From positions 1-64,000 of IMG/VR virus record IMGVR_UViG_3300012984_000016: a stretch of 64,000 bases of DNA. The stretch is one strand, 5' to 3'. This stretch comes from a virus. Position 1 is the stretch's first letter. Each line of letters starts with the position of its first letter. This document shows, piece after piece, positions 7,440 through 15,285 of the stretch. The position numbers and the translations under genes are program-made. The notes below the pieces were generated by a model, which saw only the letters and a list, made by a program, of their open reading frames with translations, was not told the origin of the DNA and ran no database searches.

Positions 7440-8758
7440 CGCAGTCCCTTCTTCCTGATCTTCCCGGCTGGGCTCATAGGCAATGATCCCACCTTGGTCA
7501 TGGTCTTGGGCACAGCGTAGTGCGGAACCCAGGACCGCACGTACTCCAGCACCTGCGCCTCGGTGGCGTCTCCTTCGTAGAACCCCTGCACCTGTTGGCC
7601 GGTGCGACGGTCCGACACTCCGATGACTGCGGCGGCTCGCACTCCCGGATGCGTGAGCATGGCTCGCTCGACTGAGGTGGCGTACACCGTGTTGCCGTTC
7701 ACCAGGATCTTGTCCGAGCGCCTTCCTTCGATTACCAGTTCGCCGTCAGTAACACCCACGTAGTCTCCGGGTGCCACCCACTTCGGCATGTCCTGGATGC
7801 CAAGGAAGCCGATCTTCTTGTTCGCCGTCGAGTCCCCTCGCACGGAGATCTCACCGATGCCTGACTCGTCCGAGTCGATGCGCACCTCGATCGCATGGAA
7901 CGCAGCACCCACTGACCGAGTCGGCTCAGTGATCACCTTCGCAGAGATGAGCCCGCACTCAGTGGTCGCGTACAGGTTGACCAGTGCTACGTTCGGGAAC
8001 TGGCGCAGCCACTTCTCCTGCAACTCCATCGGCAGGTCGTTGCTGGACGAGTGGATCATGCGGAGCGACGGGAAGGTGGCCGAGGAGAAGCCCGCCTCGA
8101 TAAGTGAACGAATGATCGTGGGCCCCGCTGCTGCCATGTTACACCCATGGCGGTTGACCACCTCGGCGAACACCTGCGGTGTGACCTTGCGCTGGTCGAT
8201 GACCATGGTTGCTTCGTTCAGTGTGGTAAGCAGACCTACGATCGTCGCTACGCCGACAGCGAACGGAGTGCACACGAACACCCGCTGCCCACGGGAGTAG
8301 CCGTACTCGTACAGGTCGAGGTCGCGGCAGTACCGGGTCATCCTCGTGAGGTTGTGGCTGAAGATCTTCGGCCGACCCTCGGTCCCGGACGACCCGAACA
8401 TCAGCGCGCCGCCGTACTGGGAAGCAGCAGGGGACGATCTGGCGAGGTTCTGGGCGTACTCCGGGGTGCTGGGGTCCAGGCACCCGGTCCCGACGCCCAC
8501 GACCGCCCTGGCACGGGCCGTGCGTTTGATCGCTGAGCGCGCCATGCGAGGCAGGAAGCCGGGGAGCGGGAGGGCTGCGCGACCGGACCGCGCCACGCCC
8601 ATGAACAGTTCGTACGACTCGAGACGGTTGTCTGTTGTGACCGCTACGACCGAGTGGGGCGGAGCGATGTCACCTATGACTGATGACACTGCTCGGATCC
8701 GCTCGTCGAGTTCCGCTGCTGTGAGTGAGCGATCGCCCTCGACGATCGCTGGGGTCAC
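7436..8758 (-). CDS. ANL-superfamily acid:AMP ligase (acyl-CoA-synthetase-like)
   Basis: 440 residues from a GTG overlapping the preceding stop (GTGA). All core motifs of adenylate-forming enzymes are present: the phosphate loop FGSSGTEGRPK (121-131), the aromatic/acid motif YATTE (263-267), the ribose-binding GD (331-332), the hinge GRRSDKILVNG (345-355) and the C-terminal catalytic lysine in SPAGKIRK (Lys433). It is shorter than most acyl-CoA synthetases (about 500-550) but complete, close in size to MenE-like enzymes. It should activate a carboxylic acid as acyl-AMP. Its position inside a tail-gene operon, flanked by overlapping genes, suggests acylation of a virion or envelope component, but the substrate is unknown and no carrier protein is evident nearby. 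Confidence 0.85.
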   Translation of the reverse strand: MTPAIVEGDRSLTAAELDERIRAVSSVIGDIAPPHSVVAVTTDNRLESYELFMGVARSGRAALPLPGFLPRMARSAIKRTARARAVVGVGTGCLDPSTPEYAQNLARSSPAASQYGGALMFGSSGTEGRPKIFSHNLTRMTRYCRDLDLYEYGYSRGQRVFVCTPFAVGVATIVGLLTTLNEATMVIDQRKVTPQVFAEVVNRHGCNMAAAGPTIIRSLIEAGFSSATFPSLRMIHSSSNDLPMELQEKWLRQFPNVALVNLYATTECGLISAKVITEPTRSVGAAFHAIEVRIDSDESGIGEISVRGDSTANKKIGFLGIQDMPKWVAPGDYVGVTDGELVIEGRRSDKILVNGNTVYATSVERAMLTHPGVRAAAVIGVSDRRTGQQVQGFYEGDATEAQVLEYVRSWVPHYAVPKTMTKVGSLPMSPAGKIRKKGLR

Positions 8759-9270
8759 GGGTGCGACTCGCGGTACGTGTTGAACTCGGCTCGGAGGTTC
8801 TGCAGGTCCTGACGGAACGACACCTGCTGGTTGGTCAGCGCAGTGAGACCGGCTGCCGCACGGTTGATCACGTCGAGGAAGGCCTGCATGGTCTGGAAGC
8901 CGATGAGGTCCGCGAGGAAGCCGATCTCATCGTCCGTCTGACCGTAGTCACGGAGCATGATCAGCGTCGGGATGATGGCCGGTGCGACGTTGGCGATCTC
9001 TTCCTTCGACACGTACCCGTCCTGAGTGGCCTCCCGCAGCGAGTTGAGAGCGCCACGCATGGAGGTGACGAGTTGGTCGCGAGTCACCCCTGTGCCGTTC
9101 GGCTGCGTGTCGGTGGCCGGGTAGCGCAGGGCGTCCTCGGCGATCTCAGCCGCGACAGCAGCACGGGGACCGTCGAGCAGTTCGAACCCAGCGGTGAGGA
9201 TGCTCACCAACTTGCTGCCGACCTCGAACCGCGTGACCGTGCCGTCACCGTTCATCCACTCGTGGAACAT
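8755..9270 (-). CDS. hypothetical protein, tail-operon gene before the ANL ligase
   Basis: 171 residues, mostly helical, with DDEIGFLADLIGFQTMQ and a C-terminal coiled-coil-like stretch (QQVSFRQDLQNLRAEFNTY). The stop overlaps the ANL ligase start by four bases. No Asp-Ser-Leu phosphopantetheine site is present, so it is not an acyl carrier protein. It follows the 9272 gene by one base and is probably co-translated with it. Confidence 0.6.
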   Translation of the reverse strand: MFHEWMNGDGTVTRFEVGSKLVSILTAGFELLDGPRAAVAAEIAEDALRYPATDTQPNGTGVTRDQLVTSMRGALNSLREATQDGYVSKEEIANVAPAIIPTLIMLRDYGQTDDEIGFLADLIGFQTMQAFLDVINRAAAGLTALTNQQVSFRQDLQNLRAEFNTYRESHP

Positions 9271-9271
9271 G

Positions 9272-10165
9272 TCAACTCCTGACTACGATGAACGGACCGC
9301 CGTCGACGGCTCCTGAGGTCTGAGCAAGGTTCTTGATTGGTACACCGAAGGGCGAGTAGTTGACACTGGACCCACCGTTGGGGATGAAGAAGGGAGAGAC
9401 GGTGGTGAACGCGATGCCGTCGATGTTGGGGGACAGCCCAGAGTGCGACTGACCGAAGCCGTCGCCCGTGTCGAGGTAGGCCTCGCCACCCAGGTACACC
9501 TCCGCGAGCCGACCGCGCACACCCGAGTTGTCCTCACTGACCACGAAGGGCCAGTAGATGACATTCGACCCGCCGGTCTCCCTCTTGTTGATCAGCGAGC
9601 CGACTACGCCAGGGTTGATCACCGCCTGACGCATGGTCATCAGTTCGGCGGGCTCCCACGCCGCTGCGTTGAGCCCCTTCTTCACGTAGCACTTCTCGGT
9701 GCCCGTGTCGGACGAGGCGGACGTACCGGACATCGCCACGACCTGATCTGCCACCACGTTGTCCGAGAGGTAGTACGGCACCAGCGGGAACATGCCGAAG
9801 AACGATCGGGTGCTGCCCCATGTGGCGTCCTTGGCTCCGGTGCCAGCAGGGGCCGGTCCCTCCAGGCAGATGAACACATGGTTGGGACCGACACTCATCG
9901 TGAGAATGAAGGTGCCGGACAGCGAGGTGGCTCCGGTGTAGATGTACAGCGTCTTGTTCGAGGTGCCGATGGCCGAGCAGGTGATGGCAGCCGCCGCGAC
10001 CGCGTCGATGGTGAACGACACCAGCCGGTCCTGGCCCGAGGCTGAGGAGTTCGAGTAGGTGAACGGGTACGAGGCCCCAGTTTTGGTCCACCCTGCAGTG
10101 GACATCACCGAGTCGATCTGCGCCTGGATGCCCGTACCCACGACGGAGCCTGTGTAGAACGTCAT
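9272..10165 (-). CDS. putative minor tail / tail-fibre protein
   Basis: 297 residues starting MTFYTGSVVGTGIQAQIDS, low in charge and rich in Gly, Ser, Thr and aromatic residues. Its opening (generation of a random-coil-free N terminus with YTGSV, then TAGWTKTG) is typical of phage receptor-binding or structural proteins that describe themselves only by composition. It is two bases from the next upstream gene at 10168, within the tail-fibre operon. Exact role unknown. Confidence 0.55.
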   Translation of the reverse strand: MTFYTGSVVGTGIQAQIDSVMSTAGWTKTGASYPFTYSNSSASGQDRLVSFTIDAVAAAAITCSAIGTSNKTLYIYTGATSLSGTFILTMSVGPNHVFICLEGPAPAGTGAKDATWGSTRSFFGMFPLVPYYLSDNVVADQVVAMSGTSASSDTGTEKCYVKKGLNAAAWEPAELMTMRQAVINPGVVGSLINKRETGGSNVIYWPFVVSEDNSGVRGRLAEVYLGGEAYLDTGDGFGQSHSGLSPNIDGIAFTTVSPFFIPNGGSSVNYSPFGVPIKNLAQTSGAVDGGPFIVVRS

Positions 10166-10167
10166 GA

Positions 10168-11589
10168 CTAGTTGGCCTCCACCAATTGAGAGATCTTGTC
10201 TCGGCCCAGGAACAGGTGACCCACCTGGCCCAGCCCGCTGTACAGCGGACCCTCGGCCACCAGGTAGTCGTAGGGCCAGGCTCCAGCAGCGAAGTCGGTG
10301 CCCGGGGCGCGCTCGAACAACACTTCATCGATCACGGCTGCGTTGTTGGGGGTGCTGTAGCAGATGCTGACACCGCCGAACACTCCCGGACCCGTGGCAC
10401 CGCCTGTGCCGGGTGTCGTGGCCTCCAGCACCTTGGTCCAGGGACCACTGATGGACGTGCCGGTGTACGTCTCGTGCCGCGTGAAGTTCTCGTACGGTGC
10501 GAAGTCCAGCGCGGTGGGGAACTGAGCCGCGTCGTACTTCACGTACGTACGGTGCTGGATGTACTGGCCCGAGGTGATCAGAGTCGCGTAGTTCTGACCC
10601 CAGATGAACCCACCCTTGGTGTCCGAGCCTGCGTACGCCACACCGTACTGAGCACCAGGCTCCGAAGAGTTGATGCCGATCTGCAGAGGTCCACCTACGT
10701 TGAACTGGATCTTGAACGTGCCGCTGACGTACTTGAAGGTGAGGATCGAAGCGATCCCGAGGTCACGGTTGTTGTCCGTCGAGTTCGAGTCTGGGCTGAT
10801 CAACTGAGTCAACACGTTGCTGTTGATGGACAGTTGGTTGCCGACGATGGTCAGGTTGGAGGAAGCACTCACGTTCGACAGCGGAGCCTGCGGAGGGATG
10901 TCGGCTGCCGTGCAGTCCCAGTTACCGTTGGCCCGGGCGAAGATGTCGTAGAAGTAGGAGCCGCGAGCGGTCGGGAACCCACGGTTGGCTGCGGCCTTGA
11001 CTACCAGCCGGTTGCACTTGGCACCAGAGACCGTGGACCAGAACCCTGCGCGGGTGTTGCCACGGGTGGTGGTCACCGGGCTCTGACTGCGGTCCGTGAT
11101 CAGAAGACGCAGGGTCTGCTTGCCGTTGATGCTGACGAACCAGCCGTTGCTGCGTGCACCAAGAATGACGGTGAACTCGGTGCCAGCCGGGATCCAGCAC
11201 CGAGCCTCTTGTCCGTTGTCCATGTACGTGCTGCCGAACGGCTTGCCCGTGGACTGCTGGGACTCGGACCAGAGCCGGAACACGAACCCCTCGCCGCCCG
11301 GGTCAGCGAACACACCGAAGTACACTCCGGCTGCACCGTCAGGAGCGGAGCCCGGAACTCCGATGCACACCCCCGCCTGATCCTGAACCGGCAGATCGGC
11401 CTCGACGATCCCAGCCCAGTTCGGGTTGTTCATCAACATGAACCGCTTGCTGCTGCCACTCATGGTGGTCGACGAGGAGACCGCCTGACCACCCGAGACT
11501 GAGTACCCGTTGTTGACGGACAGCGGGGTGAGATCTGCAGCGCCGACATTGAAGGGGGACGAGAAGACCTGGGTGAGAAGCGTAGTCAT
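10168..11589 (-). CDS. putative minor tail protein with beta-sandwich (lectin/LamG-like) composition
   Basis: 473 residues, almost all predicted beta structure. Segments such as GVYFGVFADPGGEGFVFRLW, NGWFVSINGKQTLRL and GGVSICYSTPNNAAVIDEV look like strands of concanavalin-like domains used for glycan binding. Low charge and many Asn/Ser/Gly/Thr residues agree with a virion surface role. It is the largest product of this tail module and a good candidate for host recognition. Confidence 0.55.
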   Translation of the reverse strand: MTTLLTQVFSSPFNVGAADLTPLSVNNGYSVSGGQAVSSSTTMSGSSKRFMLMNNPNWAGIVEADLPVQDQAGVCIGVPGSAPDGAAGVYFGVFADPGGEGFVFRLWSESQQSTGKPFGSTYMDNGQEARCWIPAGTEFTVILGARSNGWFVSINGKQTLRLLITDRSQSPVTTTRGNTRAGFWSTVSGAKCNRLVVKAAANRGFPTARGSYFYDIFARANGNWDCTAADIPPQAPLSNVSASSNLTIVGNQLSINSNVLTQLISPDSNSTDNNRDLGIASILTFKYVSGTFKIQFNVGGPLQIGINSSEPGAQYGVAYAGSDTKGGFIWGQNYATLITSGQYIQHRTYVKYDAAQFPTALDFAPYENFTRHETYTGTSISGPWTKVLEATTPGTGGATGPGVFGGVSICYSTPNNAAVIDEVLFERAPGTDFAAGAWPYDYLVAEGPLYSGLGQVGHLFLGRDKISQLVEAN

Positions 11590-11630
11590 CGTCCGTCCTT
11601 ACTGGTGTCGGTCAGGTCGCAGCCGGGAGG

Positions 11631-12059
11631 CTACAACTTGAAGATCTTCGTGGCACCGTTGGACCAGGCGATGGTCACGTCACCACCGTTGGGGATGACC
11701 GGGAAGTTGGTGCCCGTGTCGATGTAGCCGATGAGACGCTGCGCGGTCGCAGCCACATCCGCGCCGCCGCCGACCGCCGAGGACTGGAACAGCAGCCCGT
11801 AGTGGTTGGATGCGTTGGTCGGGACCGCTGTGTACACCACGTCGTCAGCGTCGGCGACGCCACCCGTGATGGACTTCGTGGTCAGAGCGCCAGAGGTGAC
11901 GTGGAGCACGCCGCCTGCAGTGGTCAGGTCCGACACGAACTTGTGAGCAGCGTTGAACGTGTAGGCCCGAACGAGGGCCAACTTGATGACAGCGGTGTCC
12001 CAGTCGATCTCACCCGCCAGGAACCCCTCGCGGCCTGGATCGAACAGTGAGTTAGCCAT
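11631..12059 (-). CDS. putative structural (tail) protein
   Basis: 142 residues starting MANSLFDPGREGFLAGEIDW. This opening, a self-described 'FDxGREGFL.GEIDW' element, is one I associate with small structural proteins of actinophages encoded near tail fibres. The rest is beta-rich with VTIAWSNGATKIFKL at the end. RBS CGAGGAG precedes the ATG. Confidence 0.6.
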   Translation of the reverse strand: MANSLFDPGREGFLAGEIDWDTAVIKLALVRAYTFNAAHKFVSDLTTAGGVLHVTSGALTTKSITGGVADADDVVYTAVPTNASNHYGLLFQSSAVGGGADVAATAQRLIGYIDTGTNFPVIPNGGDVTIAWSNGATKIFKL

Positions 12060-12101
12060 GGTCTGTTACTCCTCGCTCGTCTGGTGTGGCACTTGACTGA
12101 A

Positions 12102-12138
12102 GGTGGGGCAAGCACTGGCCACAGGCACTCGCCCCACC
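12102..12138 (-). terminator. stem-loop between tail-module genes
   Basis: GGTGGGGC (12102-12109) is the exact inverse of GCCCCACC (12131-12138), with partial further pairing (ACT/AGT) inside. It lies just downstream of the 12143 gene and before the 12059 start on the minus strand, consistent with a transcription attenuator or RNA processing site. No U-run. Confidence 0.5.
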
Positions 12139-12142
12139 CGTC

Positions 12143-12481
12143 TCAGTTGACCTTGACGACGGCGACCGAGAGGCCGACGACCGACGAGTAGGTCAGGTAC
12201 GCGCGACCGTCGGCCGGGTTGGCGAACGACGAGCCCCGGAGCGGGCCGACGATGCGCTCACCCGTGGCGGGCAGCGTGACCGTGGCGTCCGGGATGGCGA
12301 CACCCGTGCCGGGGTCGACATCCGGGTACGAACCGATGGTGACGACCGCGACCGTGCCGGTGGTCTTGAAGTGGAGGTAGGTGCCGTCGCCGCACGGCAC
12401 CGTGTCGCCACCCGCGTTGCAGGTGTTGTACGTCGGGTTGGTACCGGCGAGGCTCGGAGCCTGTGCGGTCAGGGCTGCCAT
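12143..12481 (-). CDS. small beta-rich protein, possible head/tail decoration
   Basis: 112 residues from the ATG at 12481 (AAGGAG before it). The product begins MAALTAQAPSLAGTNPTYN and reads like a compact beta domain with two Cys (TCNAGGDTVPCG). Proteins opening 'L.AQ.P...GT.PTY....GGD' are common in phage virion modules. It follows the HTH protein gene. Confidence 0.55.
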   Translation of the reverse strand: MAALTAQAPSLAGTNPTYNTCNAGGDTVPCGDGTYLHFKTTGTVAVVTIGSYPDVDPGTGVAIPDATVTLPATGERIVGPLRGSSFANPADGRAYLTYSSVVGLSVAVVKVN

Positions 12482-12533
12482 GACATGTACTCCTTGGGGT
12501 GGGTCGGGGTGTGGCAGGTCTGCAACAAGTGTG

Positions 12534-13076
12534 TCACGTGCGGGAGGGCTCTTCCGTACTCGGCAGCGCAGCCAGTTCCCCAGCGAAGGCCGAAACGATG
12601 TACGACTCGAGAGCGATCCGGTCCTGTGGGCACAGGTGCTCACCCATGAATTCGAGCAACTTGGTCTGCTGTTGGCGGATGGCATCGACGTGCAGGAAGA
12701 ACTCGGCCTTGACGCCGAACAGGCCGAACAGTTTCGCTCGCTGATCCTGGCAGGCGGTGACCCGCGCGAGGCAGGAGATCTTCGTCTGCTCGGAGTTGGT
12801 CTTGTTGAACAACTTCCATGCCTCAGCCTTGACGAGGTCGAGTTCCTCCAGGGCCTTGATCGTGTTGCCGAGCACGTCCCGCAGCAGGTCCGGGTTGTTG
12901 CGGGCCTCGTCCCGGATCTTCTCGATGTACTCCTTGCGGTAGCGGCTGACCGTGCCGGGGCTGACCTCGATGTCCTTGGCGATCTCGATGTTCGAGAGGC
13001 CCTTCTTGATCCCCACGAACGCCTTCTGCTTGCGCTCGCCGATCTTGTACTTGGACTTGGTCTTGCCCTTGGACAC
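12534..13076 (-). CDS. helix-turn-helix protein, candidate small terminase subunit
   Basis: 180 residues from a GTG at 13076 chosen for the GGAGGT site four bases upstream; a GTG at 13088 is the longer alternative. After a Lys-rich start, residues about 20-50 (FVGIKKGLSNIEIAKDIEVS then PGTVSRYRKEY) form a classic HTH like those of small terminases and resolvase-type regulators. The remainder is helical, with LLEFMGEHLCPQDR. Small terminases bind the packaging site; however, portal and the presumed large terminase lie at the other end of the window, so this call needs a circularly permuted or split arrangement. A regulator is the alternative. Confidence 0.5.
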   Translation of the reverse strand: MSKGKTKSKYKIGERKQKAFVGIKKGLSNIEIAKDIEVSPGTVSRYRKEYIEKIRDEARNNPDLLRDVLGNTIKALEELDLVKAEAWKLFNKTNSEQTKISCLARVTACQDQRAKLFGLFGVKAEFFLHVDAIRQQQTKLLEFMGEHLCPQDRIALESYIVSAFAGELAALPSTEEPSRT

Positions 13077-13235
13077 GACTACCTCCACGCTCAGAACGGC
13101 ACGATGCGTACTAGTTTCGTGCTAGTTCAAGCGTGATGGTGAACTGCCAGGCGAGCAAAGTAGTGCCTGACGTCGATGGTTTCTACTCGTTTCGAGTCAG
13201 AAGTAGTACGTAACTGACGATCGAGTAGGACGGAA
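13077..13235. repeat. non-coding region with nested inverted repeats
   Basis: About 160 bases without a gene, lying upstream of the HTH/small-terminase-like gene. CTACTCG (13183-13189) is the inverse of CGAGTAG (13222-13228); inside are ACTCG-TTT-CGAGT and GTCAG (13196-13200)/CTGAC (13214-13218). A second ACTAG...CTAGT pair lies near 13110-13128. Such a symmetric region beside an HTH gene could be its operator or a packaging (pac/cos) site. No convincing promoter boxes seen. Confidence 0.45.
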
Positions 13236-13451
13236 CTAACGCTCGTCGGCTCGGTGCTGGCCGGGGTAGCGCACGTCGCGGGGGTTGTTGCAGCCGGAGC
13301 AGAAGGCCCCGGGGTTGTACCGGGACAGGACCACGCCGCAGTCCTCGGAGGCGCACACGCGGCGCTCTCCGTAGGATCGGGAAGGGGTTCGGCCCGAGGG
13401 CCAGGGGACGGTGCCGAGCCCCACGCGGGAGGCTGGCTTCCCCTCAGTCAC
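13236..13451 (-). CDS. small zinc-ribbon protein
   Basis: 71 residues from a GTG overlapping the upstream stop by eight bases; a GTG at 13478 would add nine residues. The core VCASEDCGVVLSRYNPGAFCSGC holds four Cys in a ribbon, of the type CxxxxCxxxLSRYNPGxxCxxC found in small actinobacterial and actinophage DNA-associated proteins. The flanks are basic. It may bind DNA or another replication protein. Confidence 0.6.
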   Translation of the reverse strand: MTEGKPASRVGLGTVPWPSGRTPSRSYGERRVCASEDCGVVLSRYNPGAFCSGCNNPRDVRYPGQHRADER

Positions 13452-13707
13452 CCGGAGGCACCGACCAGCCGAGAGCACCTTGGCGCTGGACCGCGAGGCG
13501 GTCGGCTGCCGAACGGAGAAGGATCTCCGCGTGCTCCAGGGCCATGGTGGACGACACCGAACCGCGAACGATCCCGGGCATCTCCAACCAGTTCTCGCCT
13601 TGCAAACCTGACACCCTCTGCATCACCACCGCCGCCTGGTTGACCTCGGCGAGTGCGGGGTCGACTGCGATGATGTACTCGGGCTGGGGAAGCGGCTGCA
13701 CAGACAC
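13444..13707 (-). CDS. hypothetical small protein
   Basis: 87 residues from a GTG at 13707 with GGAG six bases upstream. An in-frame GTG at 13803 would add 32 Arg-rich residues but lacks a ribosome site; the reading frame is open there, so the start is uncertain. The product (VSVQPLPQPEYIIAVDP...) has a helix with STMALEHAEILLRSAADRL. Unknown function; lies between the RuvC-like gene and the zinc-ribbon gene. Confidence 0.5.
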   Translation of the reverse strand: MSVQPLPQPEYIIAVDPALAEVNQAAVVMQRVSGLQGENWLEMPGIVRGSVSSTMALEHAEILLRSAADRLAVQRQGALGWSVPPGD

Positions 13708-13824
13708 AGCGGACTCCGATTCTGTTGTAACGTCTGGAGTGCGCCCTCGCGGGTCGGAGTCAAGCCCTCTCGCACAGGGTCGAGTCTTTCGCGCTACGGC
13801 CACGCTTGGCGATATGGGGTAATC

Positions 13825-14289
13825 TTACGCAGCCTGAGCGTGGTCTGCAGCGAGCCGAGCGACCGCCAGAGCGTCCGCCACGTCGTCACTGGTGGTGTCA
13901 ATCCAGGGCTGGGCAGCGGCCACCATCATGGCCTTGTCTGCCTTGCCGGAACCGGTGGCGAACTTCTTCGCTGCGGTACCGATGATCGGGGTCCAGTCCA
14001 CCCCGTACCCGGCTTCCCACATGCGCAACTTGACGATGCCCACGACCTCGCCGAGCCGGGACAGGTTGGTCGGGCGAGAGAAGGCGTACTCCTCGATCGC
14101 CATGATGTCGAACGTGTAGCCCTTGCAGAAGCGGATGAGCCGGTCGGCGATGTAGTCAGCCCGCTGGACGTTGACACCATCCTTGGGTGCGGTCTTGAAG
14201 TTGGCGTGCTTCAGGACCACGTCCTTCTCGGAGTCGTAGATCACTACGCCCGGGGACGTGAGTGAGCAGTCGAGCCCGAGTACGATCAC
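13825..14289 (-). CDS. RuvC-like Holliday junction resolvase
   Basis: 154 residues from a GTG overlapping the previous stop (GTGA). The RNase H-fold acidic residues are in place: LGLDCSLTSPG (first Asp), AIEEYAF (Glu) and TSDDVADALAVARLA (terminal Asp pair), as in RuvC and its phage relatives. It would cut branched DNA during recombination or before packaging. Length is close to E. coli RuvC (173). Part of the long replication operon. Confidence 0.8.
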   Translation of the reverse strand: MIVLGLDCSLTSPGVVIYDSEKDVVLKHANFKTAPKDGVNVQRADYIADRLIRFCKGYTFDIMAIEEYAFSRPTNLSRLGEVVGIVKLRMWEAGYGVDWTPIIGTAAKKFATGSGKADKAMMVAAAQPWIDTTSDDVADALAVARLAADHAQAA

Positions 14290-14612
14290 GCCTCGACCCA
14301 CTTGCCATCTCGGATCCACCCATGCTTACCACAGCAGTCGGAGGCGAGGATCGAAGGCTCGGTGTGCAGCGGGTCTGCGGAGTGGAACTCGTGGGACTGG
14401 ATGCCGGAGGCGACCCACGTCGGGAAGTACCCCGGGTCCACGTCGCCCCGCTGGACGTGCGGCCACAGGTGCCCGTCGCACAGGTGCCACCAGAGGATGT
14501 GCATGATGTCGTAGATCTGCTCAGTCTCGTCGCCACGCTTGTACCAGGTGATCGCGGTGTCGCCGCCGAGGAAGGTGGCTCCGCGCTCCTCAAGTTCTTC
14601 CCTGGTCATCAT
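14286..14612 (-). CDS. hypothetical protein
   Basis: 108 residues starting MMTREELEERG. The tandem ATGATG overlaps the stop of the 49-residue protein upstream. It contains WWHLCDGHLW and SDCCGKHGWIRDGKW, i.e. His/Cys/Trp-rich stretches that may bind metal. The end WVEA overlaps the RuvC-like start. No family recognised. Confidence 0.55.
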   Translation of the reverse strand: MMTREELEERGATFLGGDTAITWYKRGDETEQIYDIMHILWWHLCDGHLWPHVQRGDVDPGYFPTWVASGIQSHEFHSADPLHTEPSILASDCCGKHGWIRDGKWVEA

Positions 14613-14758
14613 CGGTGTGCCGACTTCACGGTTGCGACATTCGCACAGGTGTGCTTCATCTCCACCCCGTTGACCGTGGTCTTGCGCCAGCCGCACGTGG
14701 GGCAAGGCGCACCCATCCAGACCAACGGAGGGATCGTGGCTGTGCCGACTGCTGTCAT
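14609..14758 (-). CDS. 49-residue zinc-finger-like microprotein
   Basis: Reads MTAVGTATIPPLVWMGAPCP and continues with TCGWRKTTVNGVEMKHTC. The CPTCGW...HTC arrangement fits a small zinc ribbon. It is bracketed by overlaps on both sides (TGATG after the whiB stop; ATGATG at its own stop), which makes it a real member of the operon in spite of its size. Confidence 0.55.
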   Translation of the reverse strand: MTAVGTATIPPLVWMGAPCPTCGWRKTTVNGVEMKHTCANVATVKSAHR

Positions 14759-15285
14759 CAGACGCTCACCCCTACCTCGACTGCCTCGCGGAACCTAGTG
14801 GACATCGTGCCGTCGAGGAAGGCGATCAGGGAGGCGACCAGTTCGAGACCGGTCGGCATCTCTCCGTACCCGTAGCCCTCTTCGAGCAGGTGATCGCGGA
14901 AGCACCGCTGGTCGATGGGATCCATAGTGTGAACCATGGCTCCGCAGATTGCCGGCGAAGGCTGCTGCCTGTAGAAACCAATGAGTGATGCCACCAGTTC
15001 GAGTCCTGATGGCACCTCGTGACGGTCGTACCCTTCCTCGATCAGGTAGGTCTTGAACTTCCGCCGCTCCCCTTCTGCCATGCCTCCCCACACGCCGTAC
15101 TCTTCGCGGTGGACCAGCGCACCCTCCAGACACCGAACCCGCTCGACACACGAGAAGCACAATCGCGTGGCCAGGTCCTCGCGGTCGACCCGCCCGTCTT
15201 CCATCCGACCGTCGTCCACGGATGAGAAGAACAACTCAGGGTTGGTCTCGCAGTGGTGTTGTTGTTCCAGGGTGGTTACTGTCAT
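14758..15285 (-). CDS. WhiB-family iron-sulfur transcription regulator with duplicated C-terminal element
   Basis: 175 residues. Four Cys (12, 43, 46, 52; the last three as CxxCx5C) and the turn GVWGG (64-68) followed by EGERR are the WhiB signature: a [4Fe-4S] cluster domain that contacts the principal sigma factor. WhiB proteins are restricted to actinobacteria and their phages, and the phage copy in TM4 blocks superinfection and septation. Unusually, residues 80-104 and 132-156 are near-copies (L-x-EEGY-x4-E-x-P-x-GLELVASLI-x-F), giving a tail about 90 residues longer than the minimal fold. The start codon lies inside a predicted stem (15283-15353). Confidence 0.85.
   Translation of the reverse strand: MTVTTLEQQHHCETNPELFFSSVDDGRMEDGRVDREDLATRLCFSCVERVRCLEGALVHREEYGVWGGMAEGERRKFKTYLIEEGYDRHEVPSGLELVASLIGFYRQQPSPAICGAMVHTMDPIDQRCFRDHLLEEGYGYGEMPTGLELVASLIAFLDGTMSTRFREAVEVGVSV

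Noticed and set aside
8755-9270. Acyl carrier protein partner for the ANL ligase
   Set aside because: The helical protein next to the ligase lacks the Asp-Ser-Leu site for phosphopantetheine and is twice the normal size.
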